Part shown: positions 28,548 to 37,788 of the stretch, piece after piece
Numbering within the stretch: the first letter of the stretch is position 1
Layout of the letters: the number at the start of each line of letters is the position of its first letter
Assembly: GCF_001422985.1 (NCBI RefSeq)
Contig: NZ_LMNL01000034.1
Location: 768,112-832,111 of the forward strand
From: Methylobacterium sp. Leaf117
GTDB taxonomy: Bacteria; Pseudomonadota; Alphaproteobacteria; Rhizobiales; Beijerinckiaceae
Direction of reading: 5' to 3'
Length of the DNA: 64,000 nt
The notes under the pieces: generated by a model
Databases searched by the model: none
Seen by the model: the letters and a program-made list of their open reading frames with translations, nothing else
What the model was told of the DNA's origin: nothing
Made by a program: the position numbers and the translations under genes

Positions 28548-30011
28548 ATGGCCCGGATCGTTGGCCGGCGTACGAGCCTGTGGGCCTTCTCCCTGCTCGG
28601 GCTCAGCCTCCTCGGGCCGCTGGCGGTGTTCAGCCCGCTCGGGGCGAGCCTCGGGCTCGCCGGGCTCGGCCTCGTGGCGGCGCTCACCGCGCATCGGCGC
28701 GCCAGCACGCTGACGGCGCGCTGCGAGAAGCTGTCCGGCGAGGTCAACGTGCTGTCGCAGCGCCTGGTGCGCCTGGAGACGGTCACCCGGGCCCTGGCCG
28801 AGCAGCAGGTCCGCGCCGTCGAGGCCGGGCTTCCCGCGAGCGCTGCGCCTCCCGGTCTCGATAGCCCGCATTTCCTCGACAGCCAGGATCTGAACGCAGG
28901 GCTCGAAGAGGTCACGGCCGAGATCGGCCTGCTCAGCGGGATCGTGCGGGAACTGGCGGCGGTGGTGGCGGCCCAGGATGGCGAGATCGCCGGGCTCAAG
29001 GCGGCCCCACCGGTTCCCCCGGCTTCGCCACCCCCGTCGCGAGGCATCGCCCCCGATTTCGAACCCGACTTGCGCCCGGCGACCCGCGTCGCCGAGGCGG
29101 AGCCGGCCCGCCGGCCCGCCGCCGTCCCGGCAACCCCCTGGACCCCGCGCGCCCTGGGCCGGGTCGAACCGACCGGGGACGCGGCCCTGGTCGCGGCCTA
29201 CGACGGCGACGGGCTCGAGGTTCATCTCCAGCCCATCGTGTCGCTGCCGCAGCGCAAGGTGGTGTCCTACGAGGCCGTGGCGCGCCTGCGCCTCGCGGGA
29301 GACTCCCTGGGAGCCGAGGCCTTCGTGCCGGTTCTGGAGCGCCATGGCCGCACCACCGATCTCGACCGCCGCATGCTCCAGCGCGTCGCCACCATCGCGC
29401 GTCATCTCGCCGGGCGCGGCAGCCTGGCGGCGGTGGCCTACGGGCTGTCGCCGCGCTCGCTGTTCGAGCCGGGTTTCCTGCGCTCCCTCGGCCGCCTCGT
29501 CGAGGGCGAGCCGGACCTGTCCGGGCGGGTGATGCTGGCTCTGCCGCAGCTGAGCTGGCGCAGCCTCGACGCGGAGCAGGCCGGGGCGCTGGCGGACCTG
29601 CGCGGCCGCATCGGCTTCATCCTGGACCGGCCCCTCGACCTGCGCCTCGACCCCCTGGCCCTGGCCGACCGGGGCGTCTCCCAGGTGAAGGTGCCGGTCG
29701 ACCTGCTGCTGCGTCCGGGCACCCGCCAGGCGATGCCCGACATCGCCCTCGAGGATCTCGTGGCGTCGCTGGCACGGGCGGGCATCCGCCTCGTCGCCGA
29801 GCAGGTGGAGCGCGAGACCGACGTGCCCGATCTGATCGAACTCGATGTGCCGCTGGCGCAGGGGATCGTCTTCGCCCCCGCCCGGGTGGTGCGCGCCGAG
29901 GTGCTCAACGCCCCGCCCGAAGCGCCGGAGCCTGCGCCGCCGCCGAACGAGGACCCGGAGCCGCCGCCGCAGCGCCGCCCGTTTCGCGATTTCCTGCGCC
30001 GGGCCGGCTGA
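28548..30011 (+). CDS. Membrane protein with degenerate EAL domain
   Basis: A 487-residue protein with two N-terminal membrane helices, a coiled-coil stretch (about 60-170, CEKLSGEVNVLSQRLVRLE), a Pro-rich linker, and a C-terminal EAL-type domain from about residue 215. The EAL motif reads EAV within SYEAVARLR, the usual DDFGTG loop is absent, and the conserved KxD reads KVP. Metal-binding residues needed to cut c-di-GMP are therefore missing, so it is probably a c-di-GMP receptor or structural protein. Start chosen at MARIVGRR; an ATG at 28524 is possible. The last 35 residues are Pro/Glu-rich. Confidence 0.85.
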   Translation: MARIVGRRTSLWAFSLLGLSLLGPLAVFSPLGASLGLAGLGLVAALTAHRRASTLTARCEKLSGEVNVLSQRLVRLETVTRALAEQQVRAVEAGLPASAAPPGLDSPHFLDSQDLNAGLEEVTAEIGLLSGIVRELAAVVAAQDGEIAGLKAAPPVPPASPPPSRGIAPDFEPDLRPATRVAEAEPARRPAAVPATPWTPRALGRVEPTGDAALVAAYDGDGLEVHLQPIVSLPQRKVVSYEAVARLRLAGDSLGAEAFVPVLERHGRTTDLDRRMLQRVATIARHLAGRGSLAAVAYGLSPRSLFEPGFLRSLGRLVEGEPDLSGRVMLALPQLSWRSLDAEQAGALADLRGRIGFILDRPLDLRLDPLALADRGVSQVKVPVDLLLRPGTRQAMPDIALEDLVASLARAGIRLVAEQVERETDVPDLIELDVPLAQGIVFAPARVVRAEVLNAPPEAPEPAPPPNEDPEPPPQRRPFRDFLRRAG

Positions 30012-30163
30012 GGCGCGCCTGGACGCCGGGCCCTTCGGGAGCGATCGGCGCCGGGGATCGGAGATCGAGACCGGCGAACCGCGGGCGGCGTTGATTTCCG
30101 GGGATGTCCCGCCTAACCGGACGGCGCTCCCTCCACGCCCGCCGCCAGGACAGGTCCGCCCGC

Positions 30164-31078
30164 ATGACCGAGACGCCCGCACGTTCCGCTGCCTCCCGGC
30201 CCGTTCCGACCCTGGACGGTCTTGCGGGGATCGCGGAGCGCTACGACCTGATTCTCTGCGATGTCTGGGGCGTGCTGCATGACGGCACCAACGCCCATCC
30301 GGGGGCGAGCGACGCGCTGATGCGCTTTCGCGCCTTGCCGGAGGCGGGGCGGCCACGCCGGGTGGTGCTGGTCTCGAACGCGCCGCGCCCCTGGGCCGGC
30401 GTGCAGGCGATCCTCGACGGGTTCGGCGTGCCCCGCGCCGCCTACGACGCCATCCTGACCTCGGGCGACCTCACCCGCAGCCTGATCGCGGCCCATCCGG
30501 GCGAGCGCCTGCACCATCTCGGGCCGGAGCGCGACGCCACGATCTTCGACGGGCTCGACGTGAAGCTGGTCGACGTGGCGGCGGCCGACCGCGTGGTCTG
30601 CACCGGCCTGTTCGACGACACCTGCGAGACCGCCGAGGATTACCGCGCGACGCTGGAGGCCATGCGGGCGCGGGCGGTGCCGATGATCTGCGCCAATCCC
30701 GATCTCGTGGTCGAGCGCCGGGGTGAGCTCGTCCCCTGCGCGGGCCTGATCGCGGAAGCCTATGAAGGCCTCGGCGGCGCCGTCACCTACGCGGGCAAGC
30801 CCCATCGTCCCGTCTACGAGGCGGCCCTGACGCTGGCGGGCGGCCTCGACGGGCGCGTGCCGCCGGAACGCGCCCGGGTGCTCGCGGTCGGCGACGCGCT
30901 GCGCACCGACATCGCGGGGGCGGCGGCCTACGGCATTCCCAGCCTGCTGGTGGCGCGCGGCATCCATGCGGAGGAGCTTGGGGTCTCGGCCGCGCACGCG
31001 AGCCTCGGCGACATCGCCGACTGGCTCGATCGTCAGGCTGTCCGGCCGGATGCGGTGATCGAGCGCCTGGTCTGGTGA
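30164..31078 (+). CDS. HAD-superfamily hydrolase, TIGR01459/NagD-like type
   Basis: A 304-residue phosphatase of the HAD class IIA group. Motif I is ILCDVWGVLHDG, motif II lies in VVLVSNAPRPW, and the GKPHRPVYE and VLAVGDALRTDIAGA segments give motifs III and IV. The family is often annotated as 4-nitrophenylphosphatase- or NagD-like; the natural substrate is unknown. The ATG at 30164 has an AGGACAGG sequence upstream. Its stop lies inside a 14-bp tandem repeat that reaches the convergent cheZ stop. Confidence 0.9.
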   Translation: MTETPARSAASRPVPTLDGLAGIAERYDLILCDVWGVLHDGTNAHPGASDALMRFRALPEAGRPRRVVLVSNAPRPWAGVQAILDGFGVPRAAYDAILTSGDLTRSLIAAHPGERLHHLGPERDATIFDGLDVKLVDVAAADRVVCTGLFDDTCETAEDYRATLEAMRARAVPMICANPDLVVERRGELVPCAGLIAEAYEGLGGAVTYAGKPHRPVYEAALTLAGGLDGRVPPERARVLAVGDALRTDIAGAAAYGIPSLLVARGIHAEELGVSAAHASLGDIADWLDRQAVRPDAVIERLVW

Positions 31079-31108
31079 TTCTGGTCTGGTGATCCTGGTC
31101 TGGTATCA
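31067..31108. repeat. 14-bp tandem repeat between the HAD and cheZ stops
   Basis: Three 14-bp units (31067-31080, 31081-31094, 31095-31108), the first two differing by one base: CTGGTCTGGTGATT/C. The array covers the HAD stop codon and the 27-base gap and ends in the cheZ stop. Confidence 0.9.
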
Positions 31109-31639
31109 GGCGAACAGGGCGTCGATCTCGTCCTGGGCGACGGCCGGGCCGTTGATCTGCGGTCCGTTGAGGATGAGGAGTTCGCGGCGGACCCGGCGCT
31201 CCACCTCCTCCGGATCGATGCCGCCCTTGTCCTTGGCCTTGACGGCGCTGGCGAAGCGCGAGAGCCGGCTCTCGAGCTGATGCAGAGCCTCCACCACCTT
31301 GGCGATGCGCTGGCCGGTGATGTCCTGGAAGGTGCAGGCCTCGAAAATGTCGTTCATGCGCGCCTCGACGGTGGCGCGGTAGTTCTTGTCGTCGGGCAGG
31401 CCGAGGATCTCCTCGGCCGTGTTCATGATGGAATTGGTGGCGCCCGCCGTGGCGGCCACCACGCTGCCGAGTTCCTCATGGGCCATCGGCAAGCGGTCGC
31501 GGGTGAGTTCGTTGGCCCGGAGCGCGGCGATCTCGTTGCGCAGGTGCGCGATGTAATCCGCGATCTCGACCAGTTCGCGGATCAGTGATGGCTTGTCCGG
31601 CGAGGAATTCGCTTTGCGCGCCTGCTTGGCGAGTGGCAT
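31106..31639 (-). CDS. cheZ: Chemotaxis phosphatase CheZ
   Basis: A 177-residue CheY-P phosphatase. The long helical core ends in FEACTFQDITGQRIAKVVEAL, where Asp106 and Gln110 match the catalytic D and Q of CheZ. The extreme C terminus VAQDEIDALFA matches the CheY-binding tail. It resets CheY to stop or tune motility responses. It sits 40 bases after cheY on the same strand, so the pair forms an operon; no other che genes are in the window. Confidence 0.93.
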   Translation of the reverse strand: MPLAKQARKANSSPDKPSLIRELVEIADYIAHLRNEIAALRANELTRDRLPMAHEELGSVVAATAGATNSIMNTAEEILGLPDDKNYRATVEARMNDIFEACTFQDITGQRIAKVVEALHQLESRLSRFASAVKAKDKGGIDPEEVERRVRRELLILNGPQINGPAVAQDEIDALFA

Positions 31640-31679
31640 GGTCCCTTGCTCCCCCCTTACGGTGTGCGTCGGCGATCGA

Positions 31680-32063
31680 TCAGGCGCCGCAGACCGCTTC
31701 GATCTTGCTCTTCAGCGTGGCGGCGTTGAACGGCTTGACGATGTAGTTGTTCACGCCGGCCTTCTTGGCGGCAATGACGTTCTCGGTCTTCGACTCGGCG
31801 GTGACCATGATGAACGGCGTGGTGCGCAGGGCTTCGTCGGCACGGACGTGGCGCAGCAGCTCGTAGCCCGTCATCGGCTCCATGTTCCAATCGGAGATGA
31901 CGAGGCCGTATTTGCGGTTCTTCAGGCGGGCCAGGGCGGCGGTGCCGTCGGAGGCGTCGTCGACCTCTTCGAAGCCGAGCTGCTTGAGCAGGTTGCGGAT
32001 GATACGGACCATCGTCTGATAATCGTCGACGACGAGGATCGGCATGCCGAGATCGAGGGCCAT
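31680..32063 (-). CDS. cheY: Chemotaxis response regulator CheY
   Basis: A 127-residue single receiver domain. Acid pocket Asp13/Asp14, phospho-acceptor Asp58 in VISDWNM, Thr88 in MVTAES, and Lys110 in YIVKPF are all present, and there is no output domain. The WNMEPMTG signature after the phosphorylation site is typical of true CheY. It is first in the cheY-cheZ operon and divergent from bioF. Confidence 0.94.
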   Translation of the reverse strand: MALDLGMPILVVDDYQTMVRIIRNLLKQLGFEEVDDASDGTAALARLKNRKYGLVISDWNMEPMTGYELLRHVRADEALRTTPFIMVTAESKTENVIAAKKAGVNNYIVKPFNAATLKSKIEAVCGA

Positions 32064-32307
32064 GAGTCGGTGTGCTCCGTCAGGGGAGGGCCGGCGCGGG
32101 GCACGGAACTCCGGGAATGTGCCGGAACGCCAAGCTTAGGGCGCTCCTTGGCGAGCAAACTACGCAGCATCGCATTGCGAAGCGGTTAACTGCCCGCGCG
32201 TCGTATCTTGTCGTCCGGCTTCGTCGTGGCCCCGAGCTGCTCTGCGGCGCTGCGATAGACCGGGCTGTCCTTGACAAGGCCGTCCCGCTCGCCCCCATGC
32301 GGGCGGC

Positions 32308-33498
32308 ATGTCCGCCCCTCCGTCCGATACCGGTTCCCCGCCGTCCAGCCTCGACGCGTTCGCCCGCGAGACCCTGGCCGATCTCGAGGCCCGCGCCCTG
32401 CGCCGCCGGCTGATCGACACCGCGCGCGGCCCCGGCGTCACCGCCCGACGGAGCGGCCGGACCCTGGTGTCGTTTTCCTGCAACGATTATCTCGGGCTCT
32501 CCGACGACCCCCGGGTGATCGCCGCCGGCCAGGCGGCCCTGGCGCGCTACGGAGCCGGGGCCGGGGCCTCGCGCCTCGTCACCGGCAACCACCCCCTGCT
32601 GGGCGCGCTGGAAGCCCGGCTCGCCGCCCACAAGGGCAAGGCCGCCGCCCTGGTCTTCGGCAGCGGGTACATGGCCAATCTCGGCATCGTGCCGGCCCTG
32701 GCGGGCGCCCGGGACCTGGTCCTGATCGATGCGCTCGGCCATTCCTGCCTGTTCGCGGGGGCGCAGGTCTCGGGTGCCACGATGCTGCGCTTCCGCCACA
32801 ACGACGTCGGCCACCTGCGGGACATCCTGGTCGCGCGGAGGGGCCGCCACGGGCGCGCGCTGATCCTCACCGAGCGGGTGTTCAGCATGGACGGCGACCG
32901 GGCTCCCCTGGACGCTCTCCTGGAGGTCGCCGCGGCCCACGATGCCTGGACGCTGGTGGACGATGCCCACGGCCTCGGCGTGGTGGAGGCGGGCGCCCGT
33001 GCGCCCCTGGAAATGGGCACCCTGTCCAAGGCGCTGGGCTCCTATGGCGGCTATCTCTGCGCCTCGCGCGAGGTCATCGACCTCATGACGAGCCGGGCCC
33101 GCAGCTTCGTCTACACCACCGGCCTGCCGCCCGCCTCGGCCGCGGCCGCCCTGTGCGCGCTGGACATCATCGAGGCGGAGCCCGAGCGCGCCGCCCGACC
33201 CCTGGTCCTGGCGCGCCGCTTCACGGCGCGGCTCGGACTGCCCGAGGCGACGAGCCCGATCGTGCCCGTCCATGTCGGGACGGCGGAAGCGGCGCTCGCC
33301 CTCTCGGCCGCCCTGGAGGCGCGCGGCTTCCTCGTCGTCGCGATCCGGCCGCCGACGGTGCCGGCCGGCACCGCCCGGCTGCGCGTGGCCTTCTCGGCCG
33401 CGCACGACACGGCGCAGGTCGACGCCCTCGCGGATGCTCTCGCCGAGGCTCTCGCGGATGCCCAACTCGGCCTCGCGCCCGACCGGCCGCCGGCCTGA
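32308..33498 (+). CDS. bioF: 8-amino-7-oxononanoate synthase (BioF)
   Basis: PLP enzyme that joins pimeloyl-ACP/CoA with L-alanine in biotin synthesis. The 396-residue product has FSCNDYLGLSDDPRV at the N-terminal domain, GAGASRLVTGNHPLL, WTLVDDAHGLGVV with the PLP Asp and His, and MGTLSKALGSYGGYL with the Schiff-base Lys. It belongs to the same alpha-oxoamine synthase family as HemA at 2.0 kb; DDAHGLGV and the absence of ALAS-specific residues favour BioF. No other bio genes are adjacent. Confidence 0.9.
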   Translation: MSAPPSDTGSPPSSLDAFARETLADLEARALRRRLIDTARGPGVTARRSGRTLVSFSCNDYLGLSDDPRVIAAGQAALARYGAGAGASRLVTGNHPLLGALEARLAAHKGKAAALVFGSGYMANLGIVPALAGARDLVLIDALGHSCLFAGAQVSGATMLRFRHNDVGHLRDILVARRGRHGRALILTERVFSMDGDRAPLDALLEVAAAHDAWTLVDDAHGLGVVEAGARAPLEMGTLSKALGSYGGYLCASREVIDLMTSRARSFVYTTGLPPASAAAALCALDIIEAEPERAARPLVLARRFTARLGLPEATSPIVPVHVGTAEAALALSAALEARGFLVVAIRPPTVPAGTARLRVAFSAAHDTAQVDALADALAEALADAQLGLAPDRPPA

Positions 33499-33866
33499 GG
33501 CGTCCGGCCGAACCCTGCAGCGGGGCTTCGGCAAGGCCCGCCGCGCCGGAAACGCCATCGGCCTGTCGCGCTGGCCTCGTGCTCGACGCCGATGCCCGGC
33601 AGCCTGCCAGGGGGCACCATCGAGAGCCGGCTGACGCTCTATGCCTGCCCCGCCGTGCCGGTCTCGGGAATTACGGCGCCGGCCCTTGCCGTCCAAACCT
33701 TTCCCTCGATGAGCCCGCCTTGCCGCGTCTTCCACCGTGGCACGCTCCGGGCGCCGGAAGCCTTGCCGCCGCTGACGGATCGCGCTAGGCAAACCCGGCG
33801 TGTCCGGTGCGGGTGCGGTCCTGGAGATCGTCCCGGACACCGAAACGCAAGCTGTCCCAACGGTTT
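33499..33866. other. Intergenic region between bioF and the tRNA
   Basis: 368 bases. An open frame is present but lacks family sequence, and I do not support it as a gene. Confidence 0.45.
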
Positions 33867-33942
33867 GGGCCTGTAGCTCAATGGTTAGAGCCGACCGCTC
33901 ATAACGGTCTGGTTGCAGGTTCGAGTCCTGCCGGGCCCACCA
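33867..33942 (+). tRNA. tRNA with CAU anticodon (probably tRNA-Ile2, alternatively elongator tRNA-Met)
   Basis: A complete 76-base cloverleaf with encoded CCA. The acceptor stem is GGGCCTG paired with CGGGCCC (one T-G wobble), the D arm is GCTC/GAGC, the anticodon stem is GACCG/CGGTC around CTCATAA, and the T arm is GCAGG/CCTGC around TTCGAGT. The anticodon is CAT. Because CAU tRNAs may be Met or, after lysidine modification by TilS, Ile2, identity rests on comparison. The C at position 26 and the TGGTT variable loop resemble Ile2. It is not an initiator type. Confidence 0.95.
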
Positions 33943-34487
33943 CCGACGGCCTTTCCGGTCCATCCTGGGCCGATGCAAGAACAGGTCTGGTCGAACACGC
34001 GGCCTGAGGCTGCCTCGATTCCCCCTTTTTGGACACCTTTGGACCCCATCGCCCGGCGCGTCGTGCCGGATGGGGCTGTCCCGGGCATGAGCGGGCAGGC
34101 GCCACGGAAGAGGATGTCCGCCGGAGCGAAGTCGATACCGAGTAGTATGCCTCGGCGACAATGTCCTTATTCGGACCCTTGCCGACGCGACAATAACGTT
34201 AAATTACATGTGTTAATTTGCGAATATCTACCATCAATATCTATAATATATTTTAAAACTTATACCGAACAACAACTCGTCTATCAGTGGCATATCAGCA
34301 ACGCTTCGGTTTGACCGCAGTTTTGCGTTTCGGCGTCTATCGATTTCATTAAGATATATGTTCATAGAGTCCGTATAGGACGTCTCGCGGGCGGGGTGTT
34401 GATCGGCTCTGCAAGATGTCGGCTCCAGATCGGGCTGCGGCGACCGGATCGACATGGAACGCCGAACGGAACCTGGAGAATTGGACC
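33943..34487. other. AT-rich gene-free region after the tRNA
   Basis: 545 bases between the tRNA and the second hydroxylase gene. From about 34185 to 34375 it is strongly AT-rich, unlike the rest of the window. I see no convincing gene, integrase remnant or repeat of the tRNA 3' end. It probably contains the hydroxylase promoter. Confidence 0.6.
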
Positions 34488-37265
34488 ATGCGCGCGTCGC
34501 GCCGTGAATTTATGACTTGGGTCACCGCGAGCGGTATTTCGCTCAGCCTGTCCCGCCTCGCCGCCGCCCAGGAGCCCAGCTTCGCCGCCCGCGAGACCTT
34601 ACCGGGCCGGAACCACTGGAATCCCGCCTCCGGCGGCCTCGGTCGCATCGACGGCAGCCCGAAGGTGACGGGGGCGAAGCTCTATGCTTCGGATTTCCGC
34701 GCCGCCGACATGCCGGGCTGGCCGCAGACCACCTCCCACGCCCTGCTGGTGCGGGCGCCGGACGCGTCCCGCGTCTATCTCGGCCTCGATCTCGCCCGCC
34801 TCGACGGGCCGCTCAAGCCCACCGTGGTGGTGACGGCGGACGACGTGACTAAGGCCAATCTCACGGTTCCGGACTTCTATGCCGGCGACCTGTTCTGTCC
34901 GGTGGGCAAGACGCCGCTCTATCTCGGCCAGCCCCTCGCGATGCTGATCTTCGACAGCTTCGACGCCTTCGACCGGGCCCGCCTCGCCTTCCGCGACGGC
35001 ACCCTGGTCCAGTTCGGCGACGAGACCGGCCCGGTCGAGGGCGAGAATTACGGCGCCTTCCGCTTCACCCGCGTCGCCGGCCCGACCCCGCAATCGCCCG
35101 ACGTCTACTCGCCGATCCTGGCCGGATGGGTCAGTCCGGGCCGCATGCAGCATTCGCCCCTGCCGGTCTGGGAGCCCTACGCCCGGGAGACCTCGAAGCC
35201 CTACGGCAAGGCGGCCCGCTACGGCGAGGCCATCCGCGCCGAGCTGACGGGGACCGACCCGGACCTGCTGGTGCTCGACCGGCGCTTCGAGACCCAGTCG
35301 GTCGACCCGATGTTCCTCGAAACCGAGAGCGGCCTCGGCTGGTACGACGGCCGGAGCCGAAAGCTCGAACTGGTGCTCGGCATCCAGTCGCCCTACGAGG
35401 GCGCCGAGGCCATCGCCACCCTGCTGAGCAAGGCCAAGGCCGCGTTCAAGCCCAAGCACATCGAGGCCGATTTCGCCTATATGGGCGGCGGTTTCGGCGG
35501 GCGCGACCACACCCCCTTCATCCTCTACGTCACCCTGGCGGCGATCTTCTTCCCCGGCCGCCCGGTGCGCCTGGCGCATGATCGCTTCCAGCAGTTCCAG
35601 GGCGGCATCAAGCGCCACGCCTTCAAGATGCACACGCGGATCGGGATCAGCCGCAAGACCGGCAAGATCACGGCCTTCGCGGCCGACCACGTCCTCGACG
35701 GCGGCGGCCTCCAGAACTTCTCGACCAACGTCGCCACGGTGGCGGCGGCGGCGGCCATCGGCATCTACGACATCCCGAAGGTCGACGTCACCACGGTGGC
35801 CCTGCACAGCCGCGGCGTGACGGCCGGCTCGATGCGCGGCTACGGCACCGTGCAGACCATGACGGCGCTCGAAACCCTGATCGACGAGGCCGCCGCGGCG
35901 CTGCCGCTCGATCCGATCGCGTTCCGCCGCCGCAACGCCCTGGCCCCCGACGGCCGCACCATGATGGGCAATCGCTACACCGTCTCGGTGCGGACGCTGG
36001 AACTCCTCGACAAGCTCGAGGCGCATCCGATCTGGACGGCGCGGGCGGCGGAGAAGGCCCGGCCGAAGCGCGACGGCATCGTCGTCGGCACCGGCGTCGC
36101 CTGCGTCACCAAGGATTACGGCACCGGCGCCGACTGCTCCATGGGCCGCATCGAGATCGACCCCCAGGGCCGCATCTCGATCGCCTGCGATCAGCCCGAG
36201 ATGGGCAACGGCATGGGCACCGCGCTGGCGAGCCGGGTCGCGATCCACATCGGCGGCCTCGCCGACGAGGTCGCCCTCGGCCAGCTCGACGCCTTCGGCG
36301 CCCTGGCGCTGGTCACCTCCGGCAATTCGTACACGATGGATCAGGCGACGCAGGACGCCGTCGAGAAGAACAGCCGCTGGGTTCCGGCCATCAGCTCGGC
36401 CACCGCGGCCTCGAACGGCGCCCATGTGGGCACCCACGCGGCGGCCGAGGCGGCCCGCGTCATCTTCCGGTTCGGCCTGTGGCCGGCGGCCCTCGCGCTG
36501 TGGAACATTCCGGCCACCGACCACCGGGCCGAGCAATGGGCCGAGGCGCGGTGGCAGGAGGGCCGTCTGGTCTTCGCCGATCTGCCGCCGCTGTCCCTGC
36601 CGGATCTCGCGGCCAAGGCCCATGCGGCCCGGCTGGTGACCGGGGCGATGACCCACTGCTTCTCGCGGTGGGCCTTCGCCAGCGCCACCTTCCCGATCCA
36701 GGACAAGCGCTATCGCGCCGAGGCGGACGCCCTCGCGGTCCGCCACGGCGCCGGCCCGTTCGAACGGGTCGCCCGCGTCGCCGTCGCGTTCCCGCCCACC
36801 AGCAACAACCGGATCGGCACCACCTTCGGAGCCCAGTGCGGCACCGTCGTGCGCGTCGAGATCGATCGGACCAGCGGGGCGATCCGGATCGCCAAGGCCT
36901 ATTCGGTGGTGGAATGCGGCCGCGCCCTGGTCCCGGAAGTGGTGCGGGGCCAGGCCCAGGGCGGCTTCGCCATGGGCGTCGGCTACACCCTGCTGGAGAC
37001 CCTGCCGCTCTACGAGGGCGGCCCCGGCAACGGCCAGTGGAATCTCGGCCAGTACGTGGTGGCCCGTGGATCGGACCTGCCGCTGCACGATCTCGAGATC
37101 GAATTGCTGCCGCCGGTCTCCGCCGACGAGCCGCCCAAGGGCATCGCCGAGGTGGTCATGATCCCCGTCGTGCCCGCCATCCTCAATGCCATCTTCGACG
37201 CGACCGGCCACCGCTTCTACTCGCTTCCGGTCACCCCCACCATGCTCAAGGGAGCCCTGGCGTGA
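34488..37265 (+). CDS. Molybdopterin-binding subunit, second IorB-type oxidoreductase
   Basis: A 925-residue periplasmic catalytic subunit. It begins with a textbook Tat signal (ASRREFMTWVTASGISLSL). Family blocks are GRIDGSPKVTGAKLYASDF, YMGGGFGGRDHTPF, DQPEMGNGMGTALASRVA, and the C-terminal KGIAEVVMIPVVPAI with the candidate catalytic Glu. It is longer than the subunit at 19.1 kb and clearly diverged from it. The ATG at 34488 has GGAG 10 bases upstream. It is followed by its iron-sulfur subunit with a GTGA overlap, then a cytochrome c, so electrons probably flow Mo, Fe-S, haem c. Substrate unknown. Confidence 0.92.
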   Translation: MRASRREFMTWVTASGISLSLSRLAAAQEPSFAARETLPGRNHWNPASGGLGRIDGSPKVTGAKLYASDFRAADMPGWPQTTSHALLVRAPDASRVYLGLDLARLDGPLKPTVVVTADDVTKANLTVPDFYAGDLFCPVGKTPLYLGQPLAMLIFDSFDAFDRARLAFRDGTLVQFGDETGPVEGENYGAFRFTRVAGPTPQSPDVYSPILAGWVSPGRMQHSPLPVWEPYARETSKPYGKAARYGEAIRAELTGTDPDLLVLDRRFETQSVDPMFLETESGLGWYDGRSRKLELVLGIQSPYEGAEAIATLLSKAKAAFKPKHIEADFAYMGGGFGGRDHTPFILYVTLAAIFFPGRPVRLAHDRFQQFQGGIKRHAFKMHTRIGISRKTGKITAFAADHVLDGGGLQNFSTNVATVAAAAAIGIYDIPKVDVTTVALHSRGVTAGSMRGYGTVQTMTALETLIDEAAAALPLDPIAFRRRNALAPDGRTMMGNRYTVSVRTLELLDKLEAHPIWTARAAEKARPKRDGIVVGTGVACVTKDYGTGADCSMGRIEIDPQGRISIACDQPEMGNGMGTALASRVAIHIGGLADEVALGQLDAFGALALVTSGNSYTMDQATQDAVEKNSRWVPAISSATAASNGAHVGTHAAAEAARVIFRFGLWPAALALWNIPATDHRAEQWAEARWQEGRLVFADLPPLSLPDLAAKAHAARLVTGAMTHCFSRWAFASATFPIQDKRYRAEADALAVRHGAGPFERVARVAVAFPPTSNNRIGTTFGAQCGTVVRVEIDRTSGAIRIAKAYSVVECGRALVPEVVRGQAQGGFAMGVGYTLLETLPLYEGGPGNGQWNLGQYVVARGSDLPLHDLEIELLPPVSADEPPKGIAEVVMIPVVPAILNAIFDATGHRFYSLPVTPTMLKGALA

Positions 37266-37777
37266 CGGCACTGGTCATCACCATCAACGGTCGGGTCCAT
37301 GGTCCGACGGAGGTCCGCGACGACCTCACCATGAACGACTTCCTGCGCGAATATCTCGGGATGACGGGCACCAAGTTCGGCTGCGGCGCGGCGCAGTGCC
37401 TGAGCTGCGCCATCATCGTCGATGAACCGGACGGGACGAGTTCCACCAGCCCGACCTGCATCGTCCCGGCCGTGAGCTTCAACGGCAAGACGATCCGCAC
37501 GGTCGAGGGGCACGCCAAGGGCGACGAGCTCAGCGTGCTGCAGAAGGCCTTCATCCACCACTTCGCGTTCCAGTGCGGATACTGCACGCCGGGCTTCCTC
37601 AACGAGGGCCAGGTGCTGCTCGAGCGTCTGGCCCGGACGCCGGTGGCCCGGGCGGACGTGGAATCCACCATCGCCGAAGCCCTCGACGGCCATCTCTGTC
37701 GCTGCACCGGTTACGTCAAATATCACGAGGCGGTCCGCTCCGTGATCCTGGCCGAACCCCAGCGCTACCTCCTCTGA
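37262..37777 (+). CDS. (2Fe-2S) small subunit of the second oxidoreductase
   Basis: A 171-residue iron-sulfur subunit. The first cluster uses FGCGAAQCLSCAII plus the later TSPTC; the second uses CGYCTPGF and HLCRCTGYVKYH. The GTG start at 37262 overlaps the large-subunit stop by 4 bases. The order large-small is the reverse of the locus at 19-22 kb, showing the two are not a simple recent duplication. Confidence 0.94.
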   Translation: MTALVITINGRVHGPTEVRDDLTMNDFLREYLGMTGTKFGCGAAQCLSCAIIVDEPDGTSSTSPTCIVPAVSFNGKTIRTVEGHAKGDELSVLQKAFIHHFAFQCGYCTPGFLNEGQVLLERLARTPVARADVESTIAEALDGHLCRCTGYVKYHEAVRSVILAEPQRYLL

Positions 37778-37788
37778 AAGCCCGGCCG

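Noticed and set aside
33885..34088. Short minus-strand frame with a typical tRNA-derived end
   Set aside because: The last residues are the reverse reading of the tRNA itself, a common false gene.
34599..37271. 890-codon minus-strand open frame
   Set aside because: Antisense to the second molybdopterin subunit, which has strong motifs throughout.
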